Notes: generated by a model from the letters alone, not told the origin. A stretch of 13,941 nt of DNA from Akkermansiaceae bacterium (GCA_023301545.1 JALZUI010000143.1:1-13941), one strand, 5' to 3'; counted from the first letter of the stretch, positions 1 to 7,267 are shown. A program made the numbers and translations.

Positions 1-136
1 CAATAAGGCATACAAGATTTCCGCCAGCTAGCAACCGATTTTTATTTTTTTGAACAGGCGGCCCAATACTCTTCCAAACTGTATTCATCGCAGAAGAAAA
101 AGTAAATTTAGCGAGAACAGTTGGAATCGCCTTCAT
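1..136 (-). CDS. possible hypothetical protein, N-terminal part, runs off the window
   Basis: An ATG at 134-136 on the minus strand opens a frame of 45 codons without a stop as far as the left edge, so only the N-terminus is visible (it begins MKAIPTVLAKF). An in-frame TAA lies three codons further upstream, so this ATG is the first possible start. I recognise no domain and see no convincing signal peptide. It would be divergent from the lipoprotein gene at 156 with only 19 nt between the two start codons, leaving little room for two promoters. An open frame this short could be chance. Confidence 0.35.
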   Translation of the reverse strand, partial: MKAIPTVLAKFTFSSAMNTVWKSIGPPVQKNKNRLLAGGNLVCLI

Positions 137-155
137 TTTATGCTCTTACTAATTC

Positions 156-1118
156 ATGAAATATTTTCCATGCCTACTTATTGTCCTTATTACTTCGGCA
201 TGTAGCAACTACTCTTCCCAGAGAGCAAAAGCCTTAGATACGATAGAAAACGTACGAACACAACAACAGGTCGCCTCCCAAATCCCCGCTAACTTACGAG
301 CTAAAAAAGACTTTGATAAAGAATTCCCGTCGGAAGCTCCTACGCCTAGTGGCTTTGACGATATTTTTGAAGGCCAAGACATCTCCGCTGGAGCCCCTGC
401 CCCTTCACATAATGACATCAGCGACGATGAACTCGTATGGACAGATCCTGACAACCCCGATCAAAACCTAGGCGAAGTCGAGCAAGCATTTTCCAAGCCG
501 ATCAAAGACTCTTGGCAACTAAGCTATCAAGCAGCGCAACGACTAGCGCTAGCTGAAGGAAAGCCCCTTCTAATTTGGTTCACCAATTCGCGCAACAGCC
601 CTATTTGTAAACGCCTAGATGGCGAAGTCTTCGGGACCCATGAATTCGAGCAATGGAGTAAGGCTCACATAGTTAAGCTCCGAGTCGACCTATACCCCAC
701 AGACAAAAATAGCGTAGCCCGCAACAAGAAAATTAAATACGCACAAGCGCTACGGAATAAATTTAAGATCAGAGGCAACCCCACCGTCCTTATGATTAAC
801 CACCAAGGACAAACCTTTGGGCGCTACCCTGGCTACCGCGCTGGAGAATCCAGCTTCTACCTTGGTCGACTAAAGCATGCCAGCCAAGTCATCAACGATC
901 ATTACTTCGATTGGCTCCCTAAGATGAAAAAAGCAGGGTACAGGAATTGGAAAGGCCAAAATGGCGTAGAGCTTTTTGCTAAGCTCATAAACTACCAAGA
1001 CGGAACGCTAGCAGTCGTTGAACCCAATGGTCGAAAAACGTACTTCAATGAGAGTAATCTCTCTGCTTCTGATCAGAAATGGATCACCAAGCAAAAAGAA
1101 CAGAGTTCCCCGCAATAA
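156..1118 (+). CDS. thioredoxin-fold lipoprotein with C-terminal SHD1-like domain
   Basis: A 320-residue predicted lipoprotein. The N-terminus is a short lipoprotein signal peptide with a lipobox ending ITSAC, so Cys16 would be the lipidated residue and the protein should be membrane-anchored outside the cytoplasm. A low-complexity acidic/Pro linker (about 50-115) follows. Residues about 118-245 look like a thioredoxin-like fold of the Thioredoxin_7/DUF255 kind: AEGKPLLIWF strand, then a helix start with one cysteine (SPICK, Cys151) where CxxC is expected, and a cis-Pro-like GNPTVLM (Pro209). Residues about 262-312 (YRNWKG...GRKTYF...LSASDQKW) match the pattern of SHD1-like domains found in Planctomycetes and Verrucomicrobia. 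With only one active-site Cys it is unlikely to be a classical dithiol oxidoreductase; mixed-disulfide, reductase-type or non-redox roles are possible. Domain assignment is fairly sure, the substrate unknown. No SD sequence precedes the ATG. Confidence 0.85.
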   Translation: MKYFPCLLIVLITSACSNYSSQRAKALDTIENVRTQQQVASQIPANLRAKKDFDKEFPSEAPTPSGFDDIFEGQDISAGAPAPSHNDISDDELVWTDPDNPDQNLGEVEQAFSKPIKDSWQLSYQAAQRLALAEGKPLLIWFTNSRNSPICKRLDGEVFGTHEFEQWSKAHIVKLRVDLYPTDKNSVARNKKIKYAQALRNKFKIRGNPTVLMINHQGQTFGRYPGYRAGESSFYLGRLKHASQVINDHYFDWLPKMKKAGYRNWKGQNGVELFAKLINYQDGTLAVVEPNGRKTYFNESNLSASDQKWITKQKEQSSPQ

Positions 1119-1151
1119 GCTCAATCTTGCATACCTATCAACGCAGAGCGC

Positions 1152-1253
1152 TTAGGAAAACATATTGAGCACCTTAAGTGCAAAGATGATAAAAGCGATC
1201 ACTAGAGCAATAGTAAAACCGATCACTGATACGTGTACTTCTTGTTTCGTCAT
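1152..1253 (-). CDS. putative 33-residue single-TM small protein
   Basis: A short minus-strand ORF in the 322-nt gap between two plus-strand genes. It starts at ATG 1253-1251 and ends with TAA 1154-1152. After a polar start (MTKQEVHVS) residues about 9-29 form one continuous hydrophobic stretch (IGFTIALVIAFIIFALKVL), followed by NMFS, as expected for a small inner-membrane protein. Its ATG overlaps the TGA of a 20-codon ORF upstream (ATGA arrangement), which would allow translational coupling. I do not recognise a family. Small bioenergetic-complex subunits and type I toxin peptides both look like this, but nothing here distinguishes between them. It could also be a chance ORF. Confidence 0.45.
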   Translation of the reverse strand: MTKQEVHVSVIGFTIALVIAFIIFALKVLNMFS

Positions 1254-1312
1254 GCCATTCTGCGTACTCGCTGGAAAAGGGCTTGGCAATATGAAATTCT
1301 AAAAAAGCCCAT
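1250..1312 (-). CDS. putative 20-codon leader ORF with a perfect SD
   Basis: A 20-residue ORF on the minus strand (MGFFRISYCQ at the start, RRMA at the end). It stands out because AGGAGG (complement of 1319-1324) lies exactly 6 nt before its ATG, which is ideal spacing, whereas almost no other gene in this window has an SD. Its TGA overlaps the ATG of the 33-residue membrane ORF. It could be a leader peptide that delivers ribosomes to the membrane ORF by coupling, or a coincidence in an AT-rich spacer. The peptide itself matches nothing I know. Confidence 0.3.
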   Translation of the reverse strand: MGFFRISYCQALFQRVRRMA

Positions 1313-1318
1313 TCCTCG

Positions 1319-1324
1319 CCTCCT
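1319..1324 (-). promoter_or_regulatory. strong Shine-Dalgarno (AGGAGG)
   Basis: AGGAGG on the minus strand, 6 nt upstream of the ATG at 1312. It is the only consensus ribosome-binding site at good spacing that I found in the window, and the main reason for taking the small ORFs at 1152-1312 seriously. Confidence 0.4.
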
Positions 1325-1440
1325 CTTTCTTTATATACATTTTCGCTCACTCTATTTAGCCAGCTCAACACCACGTTATTTTTCACAAAAAAACTCACTT
1401 TTCTCTTTAAAAATAAACTTTCTTTCTCTCTACTACAAAA

Positions 1441-2859
1441 ATGTTAGACAGTATTCCGGATATAACAGACAAGGACCTAGAGCACAACAACCGCCAGCTA
1501 TGGCTTAAGGCCCTTACCGCTATTCAGCAAAACAATGAAGCTTATGCTGTAAATCTCATTCTTACGGTCGTCGTCAATAATCCTGGCTTTCTCAAAGCCC
1601 GGGTCACCCTCCGAAAGTGTGCTGACATTGCTTTAGGAGAAAGAAGCGAAGGCGGATCAAAATTTTTAGGCATAACAATCGGTGGAGGCTCTAAAGGGGC
1701 GTCATCCAAGCTCAAATCCCTCGCCAAAAAAGACCCGCTCGCATCACTCGCGGAGATCGAAAAAGAGCTCGTAAAAGACCCTCACAATCCCGAGCTTAAT
1801 GAGCTTTTGTATTCCTCTTCCGCATTACTTGGAATGAATTCTACCGCTGAGTTTGCGCTAGAGACAGTTCGGCAGCACGCCCCAGAAAACACTAAGATCC
1901 TCCACAAACTTGCGGGATTCTACATAAGCAGTCAAAAATTTGCTGAAGCCGCTGCCGTCTACCAAACCATCGCCAAAAACAACCCTAGTGACTCCGCCGC
2001 CGTCAAAGGAGAAAAAGACTGCATGGCTAAAGCCTCTATGCAGGCTAGCACAGAAACATCACTAGACGGCACCGTAAACCTCAAAATGCGAGATGACTCC
2101 CTCCGTGTGGAATTAGAGCAACAATCAAGAACCGGCTTAACCCAAGATCAACTCTTCCTGCGTAGAGACCAGCTTATCGCCAGCTACAACGAAAACCAAC
2201 AAGATCTTGGAACCGCTAAATCACTTGCCGAAACATACGAGCAACTCGATAATTTCTCAGACGCGCACAGCTTTTACTCTTGGGCTTACCAACTGTCAGA
2301 AGGAGATAAGACATTACAAAGCAAGGCTCACGAAATGAAAAGCCGAGCTGACCAAGACGTTATCCTACAACTAGAAACCGCCTTAGCCGCTGACCCAGGA
2401 AACGCGGAGCTGCTCGCTCAGCTAGAGCAAACCAAAACGCTGTCAGCCCAACAAAACCTAGACGACTACGAGGCTAGGGTAGAAGAAAACCCAACAGACG
2501 GAACCCTTCGCTACGAACTCGGTAAGGCATATTATACCGCAGGACGATTTGGCGATGCTATCCCTCACTTACAGCAAGCCAAAAACAATCCAGCCATAGA
2601 GACGAAAGTTCTCCTTCTTCTCGGTCAAACTTTTGACGCCAAAGGCATGACCGATATGGCGATCGACCAATTGAATACCGCTAAAGCTAAAATACCTGTA
2701 ATGGATGGAACCAAGAAAGAAACACTCTACCAACTGGCCCTCCTCCACGAAAAAGCAGGAAACAAAGAGCTCTACATCGAACACCTCAAAGAGGTGTATT
2801 CAGCTGATTACAACTACCGCGACGGAGATGTCGCTAGACGAGTCGAATCAAGCTACTAA
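1441..2859 (+). CDS. cytoplasmic tetratricopeptide-repeat (TPR) protein
   Basis: A 472-residue protein without signal peptide or membrane segment, so probably cytoplasmic. TPR-type helix pairs are visible at about 152-185 (LAGFYISSQKFAEAAAVYQ), 354-385 (LRYELGKAYYTAGRFGDAI) and 388-420, with weaker repeats around 100-145 and 255-300. A Gly/Ser/Lys-rich low-complexity linker sits at about 68-92. The C-terminus ends in an aromatic, charged tail (SADYNYRDGDVARRVESSY). TPR proteins are scaffolds for protein-protein contacts and no enzymatic domain is seen, so the partner is unknown. The start is preceded by a long pyrimidine- and A-rich stretch (about 1380-1440) with no SD. nadD follows 48 nt downstream on the same strand and may be cotranscribed. 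Confidence 0.85.
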   Translation: MLDSIPDITDKDLEHNNRQLWLKALTAIQQNNEAYAVNLILTVVVNNPGFLKARVTLRKCADIALGERSEGGSKFLGITIGGGSKGASSKLKSLAKKDPLASLAEIEKELVKDPHNPELNELLYSSSALLGMNSTAEFALETVRQHAPENTKILHKLAGFYISSQKFAEAAAVYQTIAKNNPSDSAAVKGEKDCMAKASMQASTETSLDGTVNLKMRDDSLRVELEQQSRTGLTQDQLFLRRDQLIASYNENQQDLGTAKSLAETYEQLDNFSDAHSFYSWAYQLSEGDKTLQSKAHEMKSRADQDVILQLETALAADPGNAELLAQLEQTKTLSAQQNLDDYEARVEENPTDGTLRYELGKAYYTAGRFGDAIPHLQQAKNNPAIETKVLLLLGQTFDAKGMTDMAIDQLNTAKAKIPVMDGTKKETLYQLALLHEKAGNKELYIEHLKEVYSADYNYRDGDVARRVESSY

Positions 2860-2907
2860 TCCGCACCCTCTCGTAATAACGCTCCTAACCACATAGGCCG
2901 GCCTCCC

Positions 2908-3480
2908 ATGGACACACCTGAGAGCATAGCTATTTTTGGAGGTAGTTTTGACCCTATTCACAAGGGCCACATCAAGCTCCTAGAAACCGTTAGCGATTCG
3001 CTTTCTTTCGACCGAATACTACTAGTCCCATGTAAGCAATCGCCGCACAAAAACGCTGCTCCACAGGCCACTGATACGCAACGATTAGAGATGTGCCGCT
3101 TGGCAACTCAGCACTTAAGCCTGGTCAAGGTAAACGACTACGAAATCAAAAAAAACACTCCCTCATACTCGTGGATGACAGTACGGCACCTACAAGAAGA
3201 ATATCCCGGTTGCGAATTCACATGGATTCTAGGTTCCGACCAGTGGGACAAACTCGATTCTTGGAGCCGATTTGATGAACTCAGGCACCAATTACGCTTT
3301 CTGGTAGTAGAGCGTCAATCATCCGTCACCCCTAAAGAAGGAGTAGCACACAGCGTCTTAGAGTTCAACACTCCCATTTCATCAACGCAAATTAGAGAGG
3401 AACTATCCCTTCATAACAGTTCAGAGCTCACCCCCCTACCTGTACTCGACTACATAAAGGCACAACAGCTTTATCAATAA
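2908..3480 (+). CDS. nadD: nicotinate-nucleotide adenylyltransferase
   Basis: NadD transfers AMP from ATP to nicotinate mononucleotide, giving deamido-NAD+ and pyrophosphate in cytoplasmic NAD synthesis. The 190-residue length is normal for the family. The nucleotidyltransferase signature GGSFDPIHKGH is at residues 11-21 (the HxGH-type motif), the substrate-loop residues VPCKQSPHK at 40-48, the ILGSD strand-turn at 107-111, and the C-terminal ISSTQIR motif at 157-163, which contacts the ATP phosphates. All key residues are present, so it should be active. The rsfS (ribosome silencing factor) gene that often follows nadD is absent here; a TPR-type secreted protein follows instead. No SD precedes the ATG. 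Confidence 0.95.
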   Translation: MDTPESIAIFGGSFDPIHKGHIKLLETVSDSLSFDRILLVPCKQSPHKNAAPQATDTQRLEMCRLATQHLSLVKVNDYEIKKNTPSYSWMTVRHLQEEYPGCEFTWILGSDQWDKLDSWSRFDELRHQLRFLVVERQSSVTPKEGVAHSVLEFNTPISSTQIREELSLHNSSELTPLPVLDYIKAQQLYQ

Positions 3481-3550
3481 GCGGGCCCTTATCTTGTAAA
3501 ACCGTAAATATTTCATTTACTTCCCCTTCTATTCATCCCATCATATCCCA

Positions 3551-4276
3551 ATGAAAACAGGTCTCTCTCTCATAACAATCGCTCTTGCGTTAGCCTTTAG
3601 CTTAAGCTCGATATCAGCCGAAATTGAACTAAGTTTCCAGGAACAACTAGAAAACCTTAGTCCAAGTGAACGCAAAAGCTTCAATGAACACATAGCTGAA
3701 GCTAAACGAATGCAGGCTGAAAAACGAATTTTTGAATCCCTCGATGCTATTGCCAAAGCAGATCAGATGGTTCAAAAGCACCCTGTCGTAATGCAATTAC
3801 AAGCGGCTACAGATGTTGAATATCGCCAATTTGATAAGGCCGAAGCTACATACAAAGAGCTAAACCAACTATTCCCCAAAGTTCATAGCTTCATCTTCAA
3901 TCTAGGAGAAATGCACTTTGTTCAATCTAAGTGGCAAAACGCTAAAAATCGATTCGAAGAGATTCTAGAGGTTGGCAAACACGCAAAGACCACACCTCTA
4001 TATTACCTTACTGAATATAAAGTGTATATCTGCAATATCAAACTCGGCAACAAAACCGCTGTAGAGGAACACGAAAGTAAATATGATTACACAGTTGATA
4101 GCCCTATCTATTATTGCACTGAGTATATCCAAGCATTCCTGGCGAACGATACTATTGAAGCAACGAAATGGATTGAGAGAGCAAATAATGTATTCGGAGC
4201 ATCAGCAATGACATCTTGGATTGATAGTATACAAGAATCTGGGCTCATTAATAGTGTCAACAAAGGAGTGAAGTAA
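3551..4276 (+). CDS. secreted TPR-like protein of unknown function
   Basis: A 241-residue protein starting with a typical Sec signal peptide (MKTGLSLITIALALAFSLSSISA, cleavage probably after SISA near residue 23), so it should be periplasmic or exported. The mature part is almost entirely helical, with TPR-like helix pairs: about 60-80 (AEKRIFESLDAIAKADQMVQ), 90-115 (VEYRQFDKAEATYKELNQLFP) and 118-145 (FNLGEMHFVQSKWQNAKNRFEEIL). Later helices carry many Tyr residues and two Cys. No catalytic motif is seen. It lies 70 nt after nadD on the same strand and may or may not be cotranscribed. The function is unknown. Confidence 0.75.
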   Translation: MKTGLSLITIALALAFSLSSISAEIELSFQEQLENLSPSERKSFNEHIAEAKRMQAEKRIFESLDAIAKADQMVQKHPVVMQLQAATDVEYRQFDKAEATYKELNQLFPKVHSFIFNLGEMHFVQSKWQNAKNRFEEILEVGKHAKTTPLYYLTEYKVYICNIKLGNKTAVEEHESKYDYTVDSPIYYCTEYIQAFLANDTIEATKWIERANNVFGASAMTSWIDSIQESGLINSVNKGVK

Positions 4277-4392
4277 CGACTGAAATCCTAACCTGCCAGA
4301 CTTTACAATTCTCCATTACATTGAGATCTGGTGGATTACTAATCTCCACTAAACTCGGATTTACGAAAGCGGGGAGCCCGTACTGAAAGCAC

Positions 4393-4821
4393 CTACAATG
4401 CCGGAGTCGGAATCGCTAATTGAACCAACTTAATTCCGTAGGTAGCCGCAATCTCTGGAGCATCGGAATTCGGGTAATCTTCGGCGTAATAAACTTCCTT
4501 CACTCCGTTAGCGCAAAGCGCCTGCATACATGAAGTACAAGGTAATGTTGTACATGCTACAATTTTGGCCTCGCCTCGTTTGATGAGTGAGCAGAGATTA
4601 ATCTCTGCGTGCAGCATGAATTTTTGTCGCCCATCTCGGTCGTCCCAAAACCCTTCAGGAGCCTTAAAATCAGGCGCGAGCCCATTATAAGAAGTTCCGA
4701 TCACTCGGTTATCGTAATCGATCGCAGCCGCCCCCACCTTACGGTAAGGGTCTTCGCTACGTAAGCTCGCAACGTGCGCGATCGCCATTGCGTATTCAGG
4801 AATAGAAAGTCGACCCGACAT
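4393..4821 (-). CDS. dCMP/cytidine deaminase family zinc enzyme
   Basis: A 142-residue member of the zinc-dependent cytidine/deoxycytidylate deaminase superfamily. The zinc site is complete: HAE at residues 71-73 (His71 ligand, Glu73 proton shuttle) and PCTSC at 94-98 (Cys95, Cys98 ligands). The N-terminal layout PYRKVGAAAIDYDNRVIGTSYNG (25-47) resembles dCMP deaminases (ComEB type) more than free-base cytosine or guanine deaminases. dCMP deaminase makes dUMP for thymidylate synthesis, so that is the likely but unproven role; another (deoxy)cytidine-like substrate is possible. It starts 17 nt downstream of the small lipoprotein gene and is probably cotranscribed with it. No SD is visible. The stop faces the convergent TPR gene across about 116 nt that hold only a weak hairpin. 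Confidence 0.85.
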   Translation of the reverse strand: MSGRLSIPEYAMAIAHVASLRSEDPYRKVGAAAIDYDNRVIGTSYNGLAPDFKAPEGFWDDRDGRQKFMLHAEINLCSLIKRGEAKIVACTTLPCTSCMQALCANGVKEVYYAEDYPNSDAPEIAATYGIKLVQLAIPTPAL

Positions 4822-4838
4822 TATAAAGGCAAGTGTTA

Positions 4839-5015
4839 CTACCTACTTAAACTACCGCCGAGAGCGCCCTGGCCTTCTCCTGAACCAGGAGTATTCCATG
4901 GCATATCACCTACAACTGAGCCCTTGGGAGTAGCTACCTTCCTCTCTGCCGTATACCCGCAAGAAGAAACAAACAGAGCGAACCATGGGATGCTAAACAA
5001 AATTAAAGTTTTCAT
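4839..5015 (-). CDS. small 58-residue lipoprotein
   Basis: A short gene that an ORF length cut-off easily misses. It begins at ATG 5015-5013 and stops at TAG 4841-4839. The N-terminus (MKTLILFSIPWFALFVSSC) is a lipoprotein signal peptide with lipobox FVSSC, making Cys19 the lipidated residue. The mature peptide of about 40 residues is Gly-rich and polar (GSVVGDMPWN at 32-41, then a GSGEGQGALGG-type tail) and has no enzymatic motif. It lies between the sucCD terminator and the deaminase gene, 17 nt from the latter, on the same strand. The signal peptide plus close spacing argue that it is real. The function is unknown; it may be a small outer-membrane or envelope lipoprotein. Confidence 0.7.
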   Translation of the reverse strand: MKTLILFSIPWFALFVSSCGYTAERKVATPKGSVVGDMPWNTPGSGEGQGALGGSLSR

Positions 5016-5053
5016 TACATTAGCAGTGCCCTATCTCCGCCTTAATTTCAAAT

Positions 5054-5089
5054 AAAAAATCGGCGCCCTCTAATTGAGAGCGCCGATTT
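5054..5089 (-). terminator. intrinsic terminator of sucCD
   Basis: A 10-bp GC-rich stem (5057-5066 pairs with 5080-5089, AAATCGGCGC/GCGCCGATTT), extended after one mismatch by three more pairs around a TAATT loop. Read on the minus strand it is followed by six T (complement of 5054-5059) and more T. It sits 25 nt beyond the sucD stop and is oriented to end the sucCD transcript. Confidence 0.85.
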
Positions 5090-5113
5090 ATAAAACAGTT
5101 TCTGAATTGAGGA

Positions 5114-6019
5114 TTATTTACCCCATTTTTCAAGAAGAGCCTTCCCCATATCTGACGGGTTATCCGCTACCGCAATTCCACATTCACGGAGAATCGCTTT
5201 CTTAGCCTCAGCGGTATCTTCAGCACCACCAACGATCGCGCCAGCGTGACCCATGCGCCGCCCAGGAGGCGCTGTCGCACCTGCAATAAATCCTGCAATC
5301 GGCTTTTTGCAGTGCTCCTTAGCCCAGCGTGCCGCTTCCGCTTCCGCATTACCGCCAATCTCACCAATCATGATGATCGCCTCTGTTTCGGGATCATCAT
5401 TAAACATCTCTAACACATCGAGGTGAGTCGTTCCGTTAATTGGGTCTCCACCGATACCAACACAAGTCGACTGCCCGTAACCTAGCTGAGTAAGCTGGTA
5501 CACCGCTTCATAAGTAAGAGTTCCCGAACGTGACACAACACCGACGTTGCCTCGCTGGTGAATATATCCTGGCGCAATACCAATACGACATCCGCCATGG
5601 GAGCCTTCACCGTGCCCTGGAGTTACTATTCCTGGGCAGTTAGGGCCAATAAGGCGTGATTTACTTGTCGCTAGTGCGGATTTAACCTTCATCATATCCA
5701 TTACCGGAATTCCTTCTGTAATCGCTACAATCAAAGGAATTTCCGCGTCGATCGCCTCAAGAATCGCATCAGCCGCAAATGGAGGAGGGACAAAAATTGC
5801 CGAAGCATCTGCTCCCGTTTCACCAGCAGCTTCCGCAACCGTGTCAAACACAGGAACATCACCCGAAGCGTGACCAAAGGATTGTCCACCTTTACCAGGA
5901 GTTACCCCTGCTACGATTTTCGTGCCATAATCAAGAGATAGCCCAGCGTGCGTTCCGCCGAATCCTCCCGTAATACCTTGCACGAGTACTTTTGTATTTT
6001 CGTCTACTAAAATAGCCAT
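5114..6019 (-). CDS. sucD: succinyl-CoA synthetase (ADP/GDP-forming), alpha subunit
   Basis: The alpha subunit binds CoA and carries the phosphohistidine of succinyl-CoA synthetase, the TCA-cycle step that converts succinyl-CoA to succinate with formation of ATP or GTP. Visible landmarks are the CoA-binding Rossmann start (VLVQGITGGFGG, 11-22), GVTPGKGG (38-45), IGPNCPG (124-130), VSRSGTLTYEA (162-172) and the active-site loop RMGHAGAI (255-262) with His258, equivalent to E. coli His246. At 301 residues it is slightly longer than the E. coli protein. Most of the excess is a His/Gly-rich insertion of about seven residues (HGEGSHGG, 136-143) between TPG and CRIG, plus about four residues near 47-53. 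It lies 32 nt after sucC in one operon and is ended by the terminator at 5054-5089. No SD precedes the ATG. Confidence 0.96.
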   Translation of the reverse strand: MAILVDENTKVLVQGITGGFGGTHAGLSLDYGTKIVAGVTPGKGGQSFGHASGDVPVFDTVAEAAGETGADASAIFVPPPFAADAILEAIDAEIPLIVAITEGIPVMDMMKVKSALATSKSRLIGPNCPGIVTPGHGEGSHGGCRIGIAPGYIHQRGNVGVVSRSGTLTYEAVYQLTQLGYGQSTCVGIGGDPINGTTHLDVLEMFNDDPETEAIIMIGEIGGNAEAEAARWAKEHCKKPIAGFIAGATAPPGRRMGHAGAIVGGAEDTAEAKKAILRECGIAVADNPSDMGKALLEKWGK

Positions 6020-6051
6020 TGTTTATAAAAAGTTAATTGTTAATTCGTCGA

Positions 6052-7233
6052 TTAGTTTACTTCTGCTACGATTTTAGTAGCTGCTTCCGAAAGAGTATCG
6101 GCAGAGATGATCGGGAGCCCCGAATTCGCCAGCACTTCTTTACCGGCCAAAACGTTATTCCCTTCTAGTCTAACCACTAATGGTAGACTGAGCCCCGTTT
6201 GCTTACATGCAGCGACGATCCCTTTGGCGATCACTTCACAATCCATAATTCCGCCAAAAATATTCACTAAAATACCCTTAACGTTTGGATCACCCATGAT
6301 GATCTTAAAAGCTGCTGAAACCTGTTCTTCGGTCGCGCCACCTCCTACATCAAGGAAATTAGCCGGCTCACCGCCAGAAAACTGAATAATGTCCATCGTG
6401 GCCATAGCTAGCCCTGCACCATTCACAAGACAGGCAATTGAGCCATCAAGTCCGATGTAGTTAAGGTCAAACTTAGAAGCCTCTACTTCACGAGGATCTT
6501 CTTCCGAGAGATCTCGGTAAGCCATAATGTTTTCGTGACGATAAAGCGCGTTATCATCAAAGCCAAACTTAGCATCCAGACACATAATTTCACCATCAGT
6601 AGTACATACCATCGGGTTAATCTCTACCATCGAACAATCGTTGGAGAGAAAGAGGTGGGAGAGAGATTTAATAAGCTTATTAAATTGCTTGGCTTGTTCT
6701 TTTTCTAACTTCAGCCCTTTGATTAACTTACGCACATTGTACGCCTGTAACCCTAGTGTCGGGTGAATGATTTCACGAATAATCGCATCAGGCGTGTTCT
6801 CAGCAACTTCTTCAATGTCCATCCCCCCCTCTGTTGAGGCGACAATAACAGGTGAGCAAGATTCACGATCCATTAGAATCGCTAGGTAATATTCTTTTTC
6901 GATGGAAACCGCGGCTCCTACCATTACTTTACTAACCAGCTTTCCTTCTTCGCCAGTTTGCTTAGTAACTAAGGTTTGCCCAATCATCTTCTCCGCTAAT
7001 TCACCGATTTCTGCAGGAGAACCTCCAAGGTGAACTCCTCCTTGGAAGCCGTTTTTGAAAGTCCCTTTACCCCGACCACCTGCGTGAACCTGGGCTTTAA
7101 CTACGAGCTTACCACCACCTAATTCTTTTGCGGCCGCTTCTGCTTCCGCTCTAGTACTAGCTACTTTTCCAGCTGGGCAGGCCACTCCGAATTGCGTGAA
7201 CAGCTCCTGCGCTTGATATTCATGAATATTCAT
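6052..7233 (-). CDS. sucC: succinyl-CoA synthetase (ADP/GDP-forming), beta subunit
   Basis: The beta subunit binds the nucleotide (ATP-grasp fold) and succinate, and works as a heterodimer or heterotetramer with SucD. Its 393 residues match the usual length. The start MNIHEYQAQELF is diagnostic. Next come the nucleotide-binding AGGRGKG (51-57), EINPMV (204-209; Asn206) and LDAKFGFDDNAL (219-230; Asp220) for Mg-nucleotide binding, then the CoA-ligase domain with NGAGLAMATMD (271-281), FLDVGGGA (293-300), NIFGGI (324-329) and VVRLEGNN (353-360). ATP or GTP preference cannot be read reliably by eye. It is the first gene of sucCD. An AAGGA stretch 12 nt before the ATG is a poor, distant SD. It is divergent from the yhaM-like gene across 199 nt. 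Confidence 0.96.
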   Translation of the reverse strand: MNIHEYQAQELFTQFGVACPAGKVASTRAEAEAAAKELGGGKLVVKAQVHAGGRGKGTFKNGFQGGVHLGGSPAEIGELAEKMIGQTLVTKQTGEEGKLVSKVMVGAAVSIEKEYYLAILMDRESCSPVIVASTEGGMDIEEVAENTPDAIIREIIHPTLGLQAYNVRKLIKGLKLEKEQAKQFNKLIKSLSHLFLSNDCSMVEINPMVCTTDGEIMCLDAKFGFDDNALYRHENIMAYRDLSEEDPREVEASKFDLNYIGLDGSIACLVNGAGLAMATMDIIQFSGGEPANFLDVGGGATEEQVSAAFKIIMGDPNVKGILVNIFGGIMDCEVIAKGIVAACKQTGLSLPLVVRLEGNNVLAGKEVLANSGLPIISADTLSEAATKIVAEVN

Positions 7234-7267
7234 AAGATTATTAAATCCTTTTGCTACGGATCACCGC

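Noticed and set aside
1174..1398. 74-residue minus-strand ORF in the gap between the lipoprotein and TPR genes
   Set aside because: Its translation is mixed and shows no domain, signal or SD; the two shorter ORFs in another frame fit the strand better.
1233..1508. 91-residue plus-strand ORF overlapping the start of the TPR gene
   Set aside because: It overlaps the TPR coding start in another frame and its composition reflects the AT- and pyrimidine-rich spacer; no recognisable domain.
2896..2903. GGCCGGCC eight-base palindrome just before nadD
   Set aside because: A single short palindrome without repeat copies or any associated signal.
3505..3524. GTAAAT/ATTTAC inverted repeat after nadD
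   Set aside because: AT-only six-pair stem without U-tract, likely by chance in AT-rich spacer.
4331..4349. Weak hairpin between the secreted TPR gene and the deaminase gene (GTGGA/TCCAC with a nine-base loop)
   Set aside because: Only five pairs, a large loop and no U-tract on either strand, so not a credible terminator.
4774..5055. 93-residue plus-strand ORF opposite the deaminase start and small lipoprotein
   Set aside because: It is antisense to two better supported minus-strand genes and runs into the sucCD terminator region; no domain.
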